In this document: piece after piece, positions 63,126 through 64,000 of the stretch
Numbering within the stretch: the stretch's first letter is position 1
Layout: each line of letters starts with the position of its first letter
Assembly (NCBI GenBank): GCA_013397865.1
Contig: VZTI01003805.1
Span: 1,975,083-2,039,082 of the forward strand
DNA length: 64,000 nucleotides
Source of the DNA: Struthidea cinerea
Taxonomy: Eukaryota > Chordata > Aves > Passeriformes > Corcoracidae
Direction of reading: 5' to 3'
Program-made: the position numbers and the translations under genes
The notes under the pieces: generated by a model
What the model was told of the DNA's origin: nothing
Seen by the model: the letters and a program-made list of their open reading frames with translations, nothing else
Database searches by the model: none

Positions 63126-64000
63126 GTAAATATTTCATTTTTTTAAATATTTCATGGGTTTTTTTCTCGTTTATTTTCAATTGCAATTTTAAAAAGTGGT
63201 TTCTATTTTTTTATCATAAACTCAGTTTCCCTACTCCCTGCCCCAGTGGTCTGGTAGAAAAAAAAGTAATTGCTTTTATAAAAACATTCCGTCTAACTAG
63301 AGTTTAAACTTAAATTATCATAAAAAGGCAAAATAGAGAGTTCTCAGAGTTGGAAAGAAAGAAAGAATCTGTCTCTGCTCTGCTTGGATAGACTGACATG
63401 TGCTCACAGCCAGTGGAAATACAGCTGGATAAGGCACTGAGACCACACCTCTTCAAAGGGGAGCTCTGAAAGTTGTTATTGTTTCATTCTGCTGGAAAAA
63501 AAACCAACAGACAGTACTATTACTAACATTCCTAAAATGGGGACCTAAAGGTTTAATTAATTTGATTAAAGAAAAGTAAACAAATACGGAAAAGTTCAGA
63601 GAGCAGCAGTTCTCACTGATGTCATGGAAAATGTGTTGACTGGGCATTTTTTAAAAGTAAGTCACATGTTGGAGAGCAGCTCATGTAATGCTGGGAGCAA
63701 AGAAAATAAACACGCAGGCATTGGAAAATAAAGACAATTGTTTAATAGGATGTGGCAACTGGAGAAAAATTCTCTCTCCTCAGCCAAACTCAGTGTTCAC
63801 AGCCATGTTTCCAACCACCAGCATCGGTGGTCAAATGAAAAAATGCACGTGTATCATTTACAGTTCTTTTTCTCTGCTGCTCCTGTACGGAACAAAAGGA
63901 CGAGTTTCAATCTATAGGAAGTGACAGGATTGCTGATCTGCACCGTCTGTGAATGCATAGATGGAGATTGCTCATAGCTCTTAGAGATCTGAACCCAACA
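63126..64000. other. Unassigned AT-rich non-coding sequence
   Basis: There is a short (aaag)n tract near 63353-63366. Short frames at the right edge (63688-63924 plus) carry no recognisable domain. Nothing else was seen up to the end of the window. Confidence 0.5.

Noticed and set aside
1..64000. tRNA, rRNA, CRISPR arrays, bacterial operons or phage-like modules
   Set aside because: No tRNA B-box with a matching A-box, no regularly spaced repeats and no prokaryotic gene density. The CR1 elements show a bird genome.

Overview
The window reads as non-coding DNA from a bird. The main evidence is CR1 (chicken repeat 1) LINE fragments. One begins near 26570 with the near-diagnostic avian 3' end (an 'aatcatagaatgg' start followed by a 'tttgggttggaaggg'-type stretch). 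A longer, older copy begins near 978. The base composition is AT-rich, homopolymer and T/G tracts are scattered throughout, CpG is scarce, and no open reading frame has the length or domain content of a bacterial, viral or compact eukaryotic gene. This fits a long intron or a gene-poor intergenic stretch of a bird macrochromosome or the Z. I cannot name the species or the flanking gene from the sequence.

Layout. 1-977: nothing assigned. 978-1725: a CR1 copy on the minus strand that keeps frame-shifted remains of the reverse-transcriptase C-terminus. 1726-19517: mostly unassigned, with a poly-A tract at 5678, a TAATTA inverted repeat at 6472 and an unusually long, CpG-bearing reading frame at 13158-13529. 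19518-23043: several T/G and A tracts. 23241-23456 and 26570-26905: two more minus-strand CR1 pieces. 27318-27518: an unexplained short reading frame. 29557-29590: a hairpin. 31534-31675: an old CR1-like remnant. 37354-37583: a strand-asymmetric A/C-rich tract holding an 85-base assembly gap. 38461-39060: a POU-type hairpin and a recursive-splice-like site. 46691-50925: a T/G tract, two plus-strand ancient LINE relics, a G/T-rich tract and an amniote-wide CR1-like remnant. 55454-55522: the most striking structure, a tandemly duplicated unit that creates a perfect 17-bp-stem hairpin. 56770-57490: three POU octamers in a conserved-looking AT-rich block. 58690-59300 and 61540-62230: relatively GC-rich blocks, the second containing a perfect inverted pair of GATA sites. 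63063-63125: two abutting hairpins.

No gene, tRNA, rRNA, CRISPR array or complete transposon is supported. The plausible biology is regulatory DNA (clusters of POU, homeodomain and GATA-type sites) between relics of LINEs. All regulatory readings are inferences that need cross-species alignment. I found no convincing evidence of a previously undescribed system. The hairpin and duplication structures are the best leads.
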